A DNA stretch of 64,000 nt, taken from contig DINQ01000020.1 of the NCBI GenBank assembly GCA_002426795.1, forward strand, positions 469 to 64,468, read 5' to 3'. The DNA comes from Bacteroidales bacterium UBA5536. Lineage in GTDB: Bacteria; Bacteroidota; Bacteroidia; Bacteroidales; F082. This document shows, piece by piece, positions 26,680 through 35,143 of the stretch. Numbering within the stretch: the first letter of the stretch is position 1; each line of letters begins with the position of its first letter. Below the pieces are notes generated by a model. The model had not been told where the DNA came from, made no database searches, and saw only the letters and a program-made list of their open reading frames with translations. The translations under genes were made by a program, and so were the position numbers.

Positions 26680-27147
26680 TTACCAGGTTTTAAACGGCTG
26701 TTTCATCAGCATGGAGTTGTAGTATTTCACATCTCCGGTAACTTCTTCGCCCAGCCAGGACGGTTTAGTAAAATGCTCGTCTTCGGCCGAAAGTTCAACT
26801 TCTGCCACGACAAGTCCTTCGTTATCACCATAAAACTCATCAACTTCGAACAGATGGTTGCCCGATTTGACGAGGAAACGCGTTTTGTCGATCACGCCTG
26901 GTTCGCAGATTTTAAGCAGTTCATTGATTTCGTCAACAGGAACTTCTTTCTCCCATTCATAACGCGTGGCGCCCGAAGCACTGCCAATGCCTTTGATGGT
27001 GATGAAGCCCTTGTCGCCTTTGATGCGTACTCTTACGGTTCGTTCGGGAACGGAAGAAAGATAACCCTGTACGATACGGATGGCTTTGGTGCTTTCAGAC
27101 TTGAAATCGCCTTTCACCAAAAATTTGCGTTCTATTTCGTTTGCCAT
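26680..27147 (-). CDS. CYTH-domain (triphosphate tunnel) protein
   Basis: 155 residues. The N-terminal ANEIERKFLVKGD holds the ExExK triphosphate-binding motif, and the tunnel residues continue in VRVRIKGDKGFITIKG, KTRFLVKSGNHLFEVDEF and VVAEVELSAEDE. This is the CYTH fold of class IV adenylate cyclases, tripolyphosphatases and thiamine-triphosphatases; small bacterial proteins of this size are most often inorganic triphosphatases. It lies 3 bp after a second CYTH-like gene, so they are co-translated. Catalytic residues appear intact; the substrate is not settled. Confidence 0.88.
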   Translation of the reverse strand: MANEIERKFLVKGDFKSESTKAIRIVQGYLSSVPERTVRVRIKGDKGFITIKGIGSASGATRYEWEKEVPVDEINELLKICEPGVIDKTRFLVKSGNHLFEVDEFYGDNEGLVVAEVELSAEDEHFTKPSWLGEEVTGDVKYYNSMLMKQPFKTW

Positions 27148-27150
27148 AAT

Positions 27151-27795
27151 TTATTCGTTTGCTAATGGTTTTTGAATCATTCCAATGACACGTTTAATAG
27201 CCTGCAGGTAGTTGATGTTTTCAACGCCTTCCAGACCAACATCCTTTAGGGTTTTCTTGATGTCGTCAACTTCTGTCGATTCTGAATTGATGGTAACAAT
27301 GCGGGCGCCGTTTACTTTCACGATGCCATATTCGCAGATGGTGTCGTTGACCATATAGCCATAACGGTGTTTGTGCACGCGAACAGCTTGCAAATCAGGG
27401 TGACTGTTGATGATCTGCATAAACTCCTCAAAGGTGTAAGTGTCCTGGTCGAATTTGGGCGCTTCTACCTGAAATGCAGGGAAAACCTCTTTGATGAGTA
27501 CTTCTTTTGCGATGGGAAACTCGCCTTTCATCAGTGGGTTCCATTGTTCGAGTCCATCAACAGTCTGCACATAAGTCTTGATGTCCATTTTTCCATCGCG
27601 GACCTTGGTGTTGTTGATGTCGTTGGTACGAGATAGGATATAAATCTCGTCTGACTGACGTTCCCACACTTTTTCGGGCACAGGCACTGATAGCCGTGCC
27701 ATACGGTGGTGCGCATGGTCAAAGTTTTGCCCAAACGACCTGAATTCGAAGCGTGGTTTAGACTCTTTACCGATTTCTATTTTTTCTTTTGACAT
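27151..27795 (-). CDS. Probable divergent CYTH-like protein
   Basis: 214 residues, no signal. It starts with FEFRSFGQNF, where ExExK would be but with FEFR, then IYILSRTNDINNTKVRDGKMDIKTYV, comparable to the K/R-rich tunnel strands, and later ICEYGIVKVNGARIVTINSES, comparable to the acidic strand pair. I infer a divergent CYTH superfamily member that has lost part of the metal or phosphate site. Its middle (about residues 85-140) has no counterpart in the smaller neighbour. The pairing of an intact and an altered tunnel protein suggests a heteromer. If the similarity is chance, this is a conserved hypothetical. Confidence 0.5.
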   Translation of the reverse strand: MSKEKIEIGKESKPRFEFRSFGQNFDHAHHRMARLSVPVPEKVWERQSDEIYILSRTNDINNTKVRDGKMDIKTYVQTVDGLEQWNPLMKGEFPIAKEVLIKEVFPAFQVEAPKFDQDTYTFEEFMQIINSHPDLQAVRVHKHRYGYMVNDTICEYGIVKVNGARIVTINSESTEVDDIKKTLKDVGLEGVENINYLQAIKRVIGMIQKPLANE

Positions 27796-27851
27796 AGATC
27801 ATTGTTATTGAGCTGGAAGCGAAATACGCGTAGCATGCTTCCGGATGAGAA

Positions 27852-27907
27852 ATTTTTATTAAGAAAAGGCGCAACGGCACGCATACACCTGCATGGTGCC
27901 GCTGCGC
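27852..27907 (-). terminator. Terminator after the LTD lipoprotein gene
   Basis: On the minus strand GCGCAGCGGCAC pairs with GTGCCGTTGCGC (27907-27896 with 27880-27869, one mismatch) and is followed by CCTTTTCTTAATAAAAATT. It lies 16 bp after the stop at 27923 and closes the phosphate operon. Confidence 0.75.
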
Positions 27908-27922
27908 GTGAAAATTAGTGCC

Positions 27923-30388
27923 TTATGGCAAGACGGGAGCGTCGTTGTTGGACGATCCTCTTGTAACTTCAGTGAAAATCACGAGATTGGCCGATCCATC
28001 GGGTTTGCGACCGTAAGATTGGGTAACATCAAGGGCGCCAAAGGCAATATTGTCGATCACAGTGCCGTCAGGGGTTTCGAGCCATACTTCGTCGCCACTG
28101 CTTGAGAGACCAAAACCGCTTGGATCGTCGTCGTCCACTACAATCACATAGAAGCCATTGGCTGGGATGATGGTGCCCGAAGGAAACTCCTTCTTGGGCT
28201 TGGTGCCCGATTGTCCACCGCTGTCGTAGATTTTATAGCCGGTCAGGTCGATTTCGCTGCTTGATGGATTGTAAATTTCAACCCAGTCAGGATTGTCTAC
28301 GTCGCCCCTGGAGTAGGCTTCATTCATCACGACTGTCGGCGTTGGTGGTGTGGTATCGTCGTTGGCGGCACCTGGAGTAACGGTATTTAGAATCTGCCAG
28401 TTTTCATTTCCATCGGGGAATCTTCCATAGGATTGAGTGTCTTCCATAGCAGGGAATTCAACACTGTCGACCACCATGCCTTCTGCATTTTCGAACCAAA
28501 CTTTTTCACCTCCGCTGGAAAGACCAAAACCACTTGGATCATCGTCGTCGACCACGATCACATAAAATGCGCCCGGCTCGATTATTGTACCATCGGGGAA
28601 TACTTTTTTGGGTTTGCTGCCGCTTTGTCCGCCACTGTCGTAGATTTTGTATCCGGTGAGGTTAATTGCGCCTTCCCCATTATTAAAGATCTCAACCCAG
28701 TCAGGGTTTTCGGCTGTACCACGGGAATATATTTCATTCATGAGGGCAATTCCTGCAGCTGGAGGCATCGAATTGTCGTTCATGTCGCCTGGTGTGGGGA
28801 TGAAAAGCAGTTGCCACAATTCACTTCCATCGGGGTAGCGACCATAAGATTGACCTTCTTCCATAGCTGGGAATTCAACGCTATCGACCACCATACCTTC
28901 TGCATTTTCGAACCAAACTTTTTCGCCTCCACTTGAGAGACCAAAGCCACTCGGATCGTCATCATCCACTACAATTACATAGAAGGCGCCCGGCTCAAGT
29001 GTTGTTCCGTCAGGGATGGCTTTTTTGGGTTTGCTGCCGCTTTGTCCGCCACTGTCATAAATTTTGTAGCCAGTGAGGTCAACAGCAGTTTCGCCATTGT
29101 TATACAGTTCTACCCAGTCAGGGTTTTCTGCTGTTCCACGCGAATAGACTTCATTCATCACAGCCATACCTGCTGCTGGAGGCATTGAATTATCATTCAT
29201 AGCGCCGGGAGTTGGCACATAAAGCACCTGCATATTGTCGTCTCCGTCAGGATAGCGGCCATATGACTGCCCATCCTCCATGGCTGGGAAAATAACGTCA
29301 TCAATGATCGAACCAGCTGCGTTTTCGAGCCATACTTCTTCGCCGCCTGATGACAAGCCAAAGCCGGTTTCTGTATCCACATCAACTACGATTACATACC
29401 ACGAATTGGCGGCAATTGTTGTGCCAGCAGGAATTTCCATCTTGGGTTTTGAACCTGATTGTCCCCCGCTGTCATAAATTTTGTATCCACCGATGTTGGC
29501 TTCAAAAGCAGAAGCATTGTATAATTCAACCCAGTCAGGATTTTCGACAGTGCCTTTGCTATAAACTTCGTTGATCTTGATAATGGCAACAGGTTCGCCC
29601 GTGCTGTTTGGTGCCCCTTTGGTGATGGTGTTAAGTAATCCCCAGTTGTTGCTGCCGTCGGGGTTTCTGCCATAGGATTGCGTCACTTCCATAGCCGGAC
29701 ATTGTACGTTGTCGATAAGGTTTCCGTTCGCGTTTTCGAACCAGAGCTCTTCGCCGCCGCTCGAAATACCAAAACTACCTTCTTCAGTACCGTCTGTCAC
29801 AATCACCAAAAATCCTTTAGCCGGAATCATAGAACCTGCCGGGAATGCCAGTTTTGGTTTGGCTCCGCTTTGTCCACCGCTGTCGTATACAGTATAACCG
29901 CTGATATCAACTGGTGCATCTGAATCGTTATAGATTTCAATCCAGTCAGGATCTTCCGGTGTGCCACGCGAATAGATTTCATTCATCACGATGAGCGGAG
30001 CACCAACAGTATAGCTGGCCGTAACGGTCGGTGCACCTTCTGGATGATAGGTTTCTTTTCCGCCCGTGTTGGTTGCTAAAACATAGAGGTTTACAGTGAC
30101 ATCAGATGCCTGTCCGGGAATTGAAGCAGTATAAGTTGTTCCGCTTCCGGTCATGGCCACTTCTGTCATGGCTGCATCGCCTGCCTTATAGAAGAGGCTG
30201 ACAGATTTTACGCCGACCATGTCGGTAACTTTCACTGAAACAGTCACACTTTGGTTTTCTGAAGGTGCTTGTGGGGTGAGGGTGAGCTCAGAAACCTGCG
30301 GAGGTCCCTGAAACACTTCGTCTTTCACGCAGCCGTTAAGCATGAGGCCGATCAGGGCAAAAAGTAAGATTAAATTTCTTGTTTTCAT
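27923..30388 (-). CDS. Lipoprotein with five lamin-tail domains
   Basis: 821 residues. Lipoprotein signal with lipobox LMLNGC (Cys about 20), then an Ig-like domain (to about residue 125: TLTPQAPSENQSVTVSVKVTD), then five tandem LTD (lamin-tail) units of 137-139 residues, each starting INE/MNE-YSRG and containing NPDWVE, GYKIYDSGGQSGSKPK, GFGLSSGGE and QSYGR-PDG. Units 3 and 4 are nearly identical. Runs such as DDDDPSGFG suggest calcium binding. LTD proteins of bacteria often accompany surface nucleases or phosphatases, but no enzyme domain is present. It follows the porin gene by 32 bp, so it belongs to the phosphate operon, perhaps as the surface partner of the porin. Confidence 0.8.
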   Translation of the reverse strand: MKTRNLILLFALIGLMLNGCVKDEVFQGPPQVSELTLTPQAPSENQSVTVSVKVTDMVGVKSVSLFYKAGDAAMTEVAMTGSGTTYTASIPGQASDVTVNLYVLATNTGGKETYHPEGAPTVTASYTVGAPLIVMNEIYSRGTPEDPDWIEIYNDSDAPVDISGYTVYDSGGQSGAKPKLAFPAGSMIPAKGFLVIVTDGTEEGSFGISSGGEELWFENANGNLIDNVQCPAMEVTQSYGRNPDGSNNWGLLNTITKGAPNSTGEPVAIIKINEVYSKGTVENPDWVELYNASAFEANIGGYKIYDSGGQSGSKPKMEIPAGTTIAANSWYVIVVDVDTETGFGLSSGGEEVWLENAAGSIIDDVIFPAMEDGQSYGRYPDGDDNMQVLYVPTPGAMNDNSMPPAAGMAVMNEVYSRGTAENPDWVELYNNGETAVDLTGYKIYDSGGQSGSKPKKAIPDGTTLEPGAFYVIVVDDDDPSGFGLSSGGEKVWFENAEGMVVDSVEFPAMEEGQSYGRYPDGSELWQLLFIPTPGDMNDNSMPPAAGIALMNEIYSRGTAENPDWVEIFNNGEGAINLTGYKIYDSGGQSGSKPKKVFPDGTIIEPGAFYVIVVDDDDPSGFGLSSGGEKVWFENAEGMVVDSVEFPAMEDTQSYGRFPDGNENWQILNTVTPGAANDDTTPPTPTVVMNEAYSRGDVDNPDWVEIYNPSSSEIDLTGYKIYDSGGQSGTKPKKEFPSGTIIPANGFYVIVVDDDDPSGFGLSSSGDEVWLETPDGTVIDNIAFGALDVTQSYGRKPDGSANLVIFTEVTRGSSNNDAPVLP
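27935..29990 (-). repeat. Five tandem ~414-bp units inside the LTD gene
   Basis: Unit starts (complement of the MNE/INE codons) fall near 29979, 29568, 29151, 28734 and 28321, so periods are 411, 417, 417 and 413 bp. Units 3 and 4 share long identical stretches. This is a coding repeat, prone to expansion or contraction by recombination. Confidence 0.8.
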
Positions 30389-30420
30389 TGTAGTCTATTT
30401 TTTAATTATTCATTGTCGTT

Positions 30421-32007
30421 TTAGAATGCTACTTCAATACGGATGCTTACCATACTGTAGTCATCGCCGGCTTTGCCGTTTGCATCGACCACTGCAGTGG
30501 GATCGCGTGTCAGGTCTCCGTTGGCGTCATATCCTACATAGAGTTTTCCTTTTCCCGAAGCATAGCGGTCGTGGTTCAGATAGGCATAGTTGAGCATGAT
30601 TCTAACGCTATTGTTGGCATAGTAATTCAATCCCAGTGTGATGCCATCGCCAGCGCCACCCATAATGCCGTCTTCGCGGCTGTTGAGGTTGAGGTAGTCA
30701 TAACGCAGAGCCAACTCGAGATCACCCCATTTTTTGCCGCGTGAAATCTGTGTAAACTCAGCGTCTCGGGTGTTGTAATTGTAGTGCCCGCCAAAGAGAA
30801 CCCAGCTGCCAAATACATAAAAGCCATCGAATTTTTCAGTGCCCAAATCATTTTTACGGGTCACATTTGTCATCAGATATTCGGTCTGAAATTTCAGGTT
30901 TTTGTAATAGGCTGCAAACTCAAAGTCAGCAAGAACAGAATGATCTACATCAGTGATGAGGTCGGTGTCCATGTATTTTTTGCGGTTGATCGAAGTGAGA
31001 GAGCGAGTGCTGTAGCGCACAGTATAAGGTAGTTCGGCATCGGTTTTAGGTGTGCGGTAAGAGGCGTTGATGCCAAAGTGCAAACCTTTTGTCAGGTCGT
31101 TGTAATACGGCATGGCAACCACTTTTCCGGTCCATGAAATACCTTCGTCAAGACCATAATCTTTGTTGTTGTCTTTTGAAAACAGACGTTCTTCCGGATC
31201 ACCAACTGATTGGAAGAACAAACCGGCATTGTAAAACAACCATTCAATTTGCTGATTTACAGCAATACCCACATGACGTGAAGGATAGAAAGCGTTTACG
31301 GCATTGGCGCGCTCCATAAAAGTGATGTAACGCGAAGTAGTTGTGCCTTCCAATGAAAAGCCTTCTCTGAAGTTACCGGCACGAAGTTGTAGCCCATTGT
31401 TGAAGTTGTAGGCCAGGTAAGCGTCTTTGAGTTCAAGTTCTGAATTGGAAATGTCCATATCGAACTCTGCATACCAGTTGTTGGCAAACTCAGTTTTTAC
31501 GGCAAAGCGCGCTCTGCGGATGCTTGTTCCATTGCCGATAGGGTTGAGTGGTTTCCCGAAGAACATGGCTCCGTCGGTTTGGGCCCTGATGTCGAACCAG
31601 AGTTTGTAGTTTTGCTTGGAACTCTCCATTACCAAAACACCACTTCTTTCTTCGACCATCAGCGGGTTTCTTTCAACCTTTACGCCATACTGGTTGTAAC
31701 GAATGTTGGAAATCATCTCCACATCCAAAGTCTTGCCGGTGACATAAAGCTCAATGTCATCAAAATCTTCGTGTGTAAACAGCAATGTTTTTGATGACTG
31801 CGGATCAACAGCGATGGTGTAGGTGCCATCTTCGGCTGTTTTTGTGGCAGTGAGGGCTCCTTTAAGTCTCACATGCACCTCACTTAAAGGACTACCGTCG
31901 ATTGAGGAAGTCACTTTTCCACTTACATTATTTGTCTGAGCCTGCACAAGCTGGCTTCCAAATACAAGTAAAATGGCTAATAAAAGGCATAATTTTTTCA
32001 TGCGCAT
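30421..32007 (-). CDS. OprO/OprP-like phosphate-selective porin with N-terminal plug-like domain
   Basis: 528 residues with a signal peptide (ending VQAQ). A carboxypeptidase-regulatory-like beta domain follows (about 27-100: NVSGKVTSSIDGSPLSEVHV), then a porin barrel with alternating strands and conserved porin-P text such as SIRRARFAVKTEFANNWYAEFD, LKDAYLAYNF and RAGNFREGFSLEG, ending in the outer-membrane C-terminal Phe (RIEVAF). It should import phosphate or polyphosphate across the outer membrane. ATG at 32007 and 32001 are both possible. It starts 4 bp after the PiT-HTH stop, so translation is likely coupled. Confidence 0.85.
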   Translation of the reverse strand: MRMKKLCLLLAILLVFGSQLVQAQTNNVSGKVTSSIDGSPLSEVHVRLKGALTATKTAEDGTYTIAVDPQSSKTLLFTHEDFDDIELYVTGKTLDVEMISNIRYNQYGVKVERNPLMVEERSGVLVMESSKQNYKLWFDIRAQTDGAMFFGKPLNPIGNGTSIRRARFAVKTEFANNWYAEFDMDISNSELELKDAYLAYNFNNGLQLRAGNFREGFSLEGTTTSRYITFMERANAVNAFYPSRHVGIAVNQQIEWLFYNAGLFFQSVGDPEERLFSKDNNKDYGLDEGISWTGKVVAMPYYNDLTKGLHFGINASYRTPKTDAELPYTVRYSTRSLTSINRKKYMDTDLITDVDHSVLADFEFAAYYKNLKFQTEYLMTNVTRKNDLGTEKFDGFYVFGSWVLFGGHYNYNTRDAEFTQISRGKKWGDLELALRYDYLNLNSREDGIMGGAGDGITLGLNYYANNSVRIMLNYAYLNHDRYASGKGKLYVGYDANGDLTRDPTAVVDANGKAGDDYSMVSIRIEVAF

Positions 32008-32011
32008 TGTT

Positions 32012-33754
32012 TTAAAGTTGATGAATAAAAGTAATTAGGTTTTCTGATTTATGAAGTCCAAGGCGCTTCTTTAGCCGGTAACGGGCTACTTCAACGCTTT
32101 TGGGTGAAATACTCATGATGGATGCGATTTCCTTGCCTGGCAGGTTGAGCCTGAGCAAAGCCGCCAACCGTTTCTCGTTGTCGGTAAGTCCCGGAAATGC
32201 TGCGTCCAGCTTGAGCAGAAAGTCGTGGTGTATCTGCTCAATATTTCCGATAAAATCTTCCTTTTCGCTCTTGAACGACATCCGTTGCCTGATCATCGCA
32301 TCGAGTTCAGTGAGCCGTTTCAACATCTTGTTTTTATCGGCTGTTTCCCTGATTTCAGCAATTTCCTTCAGGATGTTATCCAAAAATTCTCGTTGTTCAC
32401 TCAGATTGAGCGCAACGTCGATGTATTCCTTGCGTTTGCCTTCGAGTTTGTAGCGGATGTTTTCCTTCTCGGCCTGTATGGCTGCAATTTCGAGATCGTT
32501 CATGGTTTTTTGTGCGGTGTACAACTCGTTTTGCTGAAGCAACAGGAGATTCTCAGCTTTAAGCCGCCTTTGCTTCTGCAGAAAAACCACATACGATAAA
32601 GCGCCTATTGCTATTACAGCCATCACGATCATTCCGGGAACGACAAAGTCGTACTGAACGGCTGCTGAAGGCAAATTTTGAAAAGGTTGGCTTGCAGCAG
32701 CTTTAACAGGATGCAGGGTAACCTGCAGGTTAAACACATTTTGTAGGAAAAACAATCCAAAATATGTCATGATACCGGCTGTCAGTGGGGTCAGAATCCA
32801 TCCCAAAGCAATACCGGCTACTGCCCGGCCTTTGATCTCACGCGATCCTTTCACCATCCCGATGCCAAGCACAGCGCCTATCACAACCTGTGTGCTCGAC
32901 ACAGGAACCAGTGGAATGGCCGGAAGACCAACCGACAAAAGCAAGTTGGAGAAGGCAATGGATGAAAAAAGAAACAATACCAATGCCTGAGCAAGCACGA
33001 CAACCAGCGCAGCCTCCGACGAGAGTGACAGTATCCCGTTGCCAACGGTATGCATCACGCCCTCGCTGAATGTGAAAATTCCCACGGCAATTGCGACGCC
33101 TCCAAGCAGAAACAACAACTGCACACCATCAATGGTGAACAGTCCAAAGTTGAGCAGGATATCAGGTGCCGCAGAGACAAACACGCCCATAATATTGGCG
33201 ATATTATTGGCCCCCAGGCTGTAAGCACCAAAAGCACCTGCCAGAATCAGGCTCACACGAATCACTGCATCCAGCTTGATGACATGGATTCTCGATTTTC
33301 GGATGATGAGTGTCAGCAGGCGATAAAGGATAGCCGCAAATAGGGCCCCAAGGATCGGACTTGCCAACCAGGTATACAATATCTTATATAAGGTGGAGGC
33401 ATCGAAAGCCTTGCCTGCAAAAAAGGTCCAGGCGATGATAGCACCTACGACGGCCTGACTTGTCGAAACGGGTAAGCCCCTGCGCGTCATCAGAAAGACG
33501 GTGGCTGCAGCGGCCAGCGAAACCATAAAACCACCTGCCAGCGCATCCACCTCACCAAGGGCATTCAGAGTTTCGGCTCCTCCTTTGCCCTGAAAAACAG
33601 CACCCAGGATGACACAAATGCTGGCAATCCAGGCGGCACGTTTAAAACTCAGCATCTTGCTACCAACGGCTGAGCCAAAGATATTGGCAGCGTCGTTGCT
33701 GCCGAGTGACCAGCCCAGGAATAATCCACTTGATATAAAGATGAGGAAGAGCAT
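32012..33754 (-). CDS. PiT phosphate transporter fused to coiled coil and LuxR-type HTH
   Basis: 580 residues in three parts. Residues 1-390: PiT (PHO4) permease with both repeats, marked by GSNDAANIFGSAVGSKML, PVSTSQAVVGAIIAW, GANNIANIMG and PVSSTQVVIGAVLGIG. After a last membrane helix (about 368-392) comes a charged coiled coil (about 393-505, KAENLLLLQQNELYTAQKT and on). Residues 516-580 are a GerE/LuxR-type helix-turn-helix: LTDNEKRLAALLRLNLPGKE, then SPKSVEVARYRLKKRLGL. Such HTH tails are usual in Bacteroidota TPR-type regulators but not in PiT permeases. Neighbours are a DUF47 PhoU-like gene (17 bp upstream) and the porin gene. Both halves are long and intact, so this is not a frameshift fusion. 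Confidence 0.88.
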   Translation of the reverse strand: MLFLIFISSGLFLGWSLGSNDAANIFGSAVGSKMLSFKRAAWIASICVILGAVFQGKGGAETLNALGEVDALAGGFMVSLAAAATVFLMTRRGLPVSTSQAVVGAIIAWTFFAGKAFDASTLYKILYTWLASPILGALFAAILYRLLTLIIRKSRIHVIKLDAVIRVSLILAGAFGAYSLGANNIANIMGVFVSAAPDILLNFGLFTIDGVQLLFLLGGVAIAVGIFTFSEGVMHTVGNGILSLSSEAALVVVLAQALVLFLFSSIAFSNLLLSVGLPAIPLVPVSSTQVVIGAVLGIGMVKGSREIKGRAVAGIALGWILTPLTAGIMTYFGLFFLQNVFNLQVTLHPVKAAASQPFQNLPSAAVQYDFVVPGMIVMAVIAIGALSYVVFLQKQRRLKAENLLLLQQNELYTAQKTMNDLEIAAIQAEKENIRYKLEGKRKEYIDVALNLSEQREFLDNILKEIAEIRETADKNKMLKRLTELDAMIRQRMSFKSEKEDFIGNIEQIHHDFLLKLDAAFPGLTDNEKRLAALLRLNLPGKEIASIMSISPKSVEVARYRLKKRLGLHKSENLITFIHQL

Positions 33755-33771
33755 CTGTGTTTATCGCTGTA

Positions 33772-34419
33772 TTATATGGTGCGCTTGATCGCCATGATCG
33801 TGAGCAGATCGGCGGCCCGCTCGGCCGCGTCTGAAATATTTTCAATGTGCAGCGTAAAGTAGCGCAGGTGAAATTTCTCGCTGAGTTTCAGTCCCGGCAT
33901 ATCCTGAAATACCTTCCGCTTGATACTGTCGGCCAGCTTGTCGGCTTCCTTTTCGTACAGATAGACACGGTGAATTTTTTCTTTGATGGATTCCGGATCG
34001 CGAAAATAGGCCCGGGCGGTTGGAATCACAGTTTCGGCTGCCAATACTGAAAGCTCGGTAAGCTTGATCATGTCTTTGTGCAATTGGGCCGGGATAAAAG
34101 GAATTTCTACATCAAACTGATACAGATTGGTTTTGGTAATGTCGATAAAGTTGTCGAGTTCTTCAAGTAGCTTCATGATGTCGCCCCTGAGCTGTGGCAT
34201 GAGCGACTGGGTGTAAAGGATGTTCTCGATCTTGCGTTTGATGATGTCTGCCTCGGTCTCAAGTGTGGAAAGCGTCTTGAGGTTGTCGGCAAAATTTTCT
34301 TTGTTGTCGTTCAGGTAGTTTTTAACACCTTCCTGAAAGATTAAAACACCCTGATCTATTTTATCTAAAAACCGTTCGATAAGATCGATCGATTTGTTGG
34401 CGTGTTTAAAGTTAAACAT
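33772..34419 (-). CDS. DUF47 PhoU-like regulator of the PiT transporter
   Basis: 215 residues from ATG 34419 (MFNFKHANKSIDLIERF). All-helical, with the metal-binding PhoU/DUF47 pattern LSTLETEADIIKRKIENIL, LLEELDNFIDITKTN, and the second half YLYEKEADKLADSIKRKVF and ENISDAAERAADLLTIM: paired ExxxD and D-AA/E motifs. DUF47 genes next to PiT genes are common and are thought to control transport or storage. Upstream TTG/ATG positions up to 34461 overlap the -7 box, so 34419 is chosen. First gene of the phosphate operon. Confidence 0.88.
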   Translation of the reverse strand: MFNFKHANKSIDLIERFLDKIDQGVLIFQEGVKNYLNDNKENFADNLKTLSTLETEADIIKRKIENILYTQSLMPQLRGDIMKLLEELDNFIDITKTNLYQFDVEIPFIPAQLHKDMIKLTELSVLAAETVIPTARAYFRDPESIKEKIHRVYLYEKEADKLADSIKRKVFQDMPGLKLSEKFHLRYFTLHIENISDAAERAADLLTIMAIKRTI

Positions 34420-34448
34420 AGGCCTTTTTGGTTGTTGGTTACGAAATC

Positions 34449-34456
34449 CAAATTTA
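34449..34456 (-). promoter_or_regulatory. -7 box of the phosphate operon
   Basis: TAAATTTG on the minus strand, a perfect TAnnTTTG, lies 30 bp before ATG 34419. A CAA complement (TTG) about 25 bp further up is too far for a standard -33. Confidence 0.45.
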
Positions 34457-34461
34457 ACCAA

Positions 34462-34818
34462 ATATTGATTGGAAAAACATCCAATAATAGTTTACGGAAG
34501 ACAACAATGTAAAATATGTAGTGTATAAAAGAATTGTAAATAGTTAAATATAAGATAAATAAAAATTGAATGTAGTGATGTGTTTTGAAGCATTAGTAAA
34601 ACCAGTAAATCATGTAGTGGAACTGTAGTGGTTTTGTTTGCGTTATTTAGAAACAATCTATAATTAAATTGGCCCACTACAAGTTAATTTTAAATATTCC
34701 ATGAAGCCTTGTCAGCAAGGAAGTTTGGTTGGTTGTGCTGATTACTATAACACTGCAAAAGCAAAAACCGAACAAAACAGTGGCTATGCACAATCTGGCT
34801 TTTTTGGCCCAATTTTAT
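34462..34818. other. AT-rich intergenic region
   Basis: No gene is seen in 357 bp. TGTAGTG occurs four times (around 34520, 34572, 34615 and 34625), the last two spaced 9-10 bp. This could be a binding array or simple AT-rich drift. Confidence 0.4.
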
Positions 34819-35037
34819 TCAGGATTTCGAAGACTTCACCAGCTTCACTTTTTCACCTTCCCGAACAAACAAATCCTTTCGGTTAAAGCTTCTGCCGTGT
34901 ACCTGAAAGTCGCAGACCGGCGTGCCATCGTGTCGGGTACAAAGCTGTTGGTTGTTGATGGCATCTGTGAGCTCAGCAACCGTCATGGAGCTGCCCTTCT
35001 GTTCGAGGAGTTGCTGAATCGCTTGTTCGAGTTGCAT
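34819..35037 (-). CDS. Small winged-helix (HARE-HTH-like) protein
   Basis: 72 residues. The sequence MTVAELTDAINNQQLCTR, then GTPVCDFQVHGRS, then LFVREGEKVKL, follows the pattern of HARE-HTH domains (helix, helix, Y/R-x-x-DG-x-P-V-x-x-x-Q-V, wing). In bacteria such domains sit at the ends of restriction and DNA-repair proteins; here it stands alone. It may bind DNA or be an adaptor. Whether it is fully functional is unknown. Confidence 0.55.
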   Translation of the reverse strand: MQLEQAIQQLLEQKGSSMTVAELTDAINNQQLCTRHDGTPVCDFQVHGRSFNRKDLFVREGEKVKLVKSSKS

Positions 35038-35143
35038 GGTTGGTTTTTTTTGAATAGGATGTTTTGTGAAAATGTCAATTTAAGCTCCTTAGCTGTTTGG
35101 TCTCTTTAGAATATATTAAAGATTGAGTTGTAGCATTGAATGA

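Noticed and set aside
27923..29990. Repeat array that could look like a CRISPR or satellite
   Set aside because: Period of about 414 bp is in frame and each unit encodes an LTD domain.
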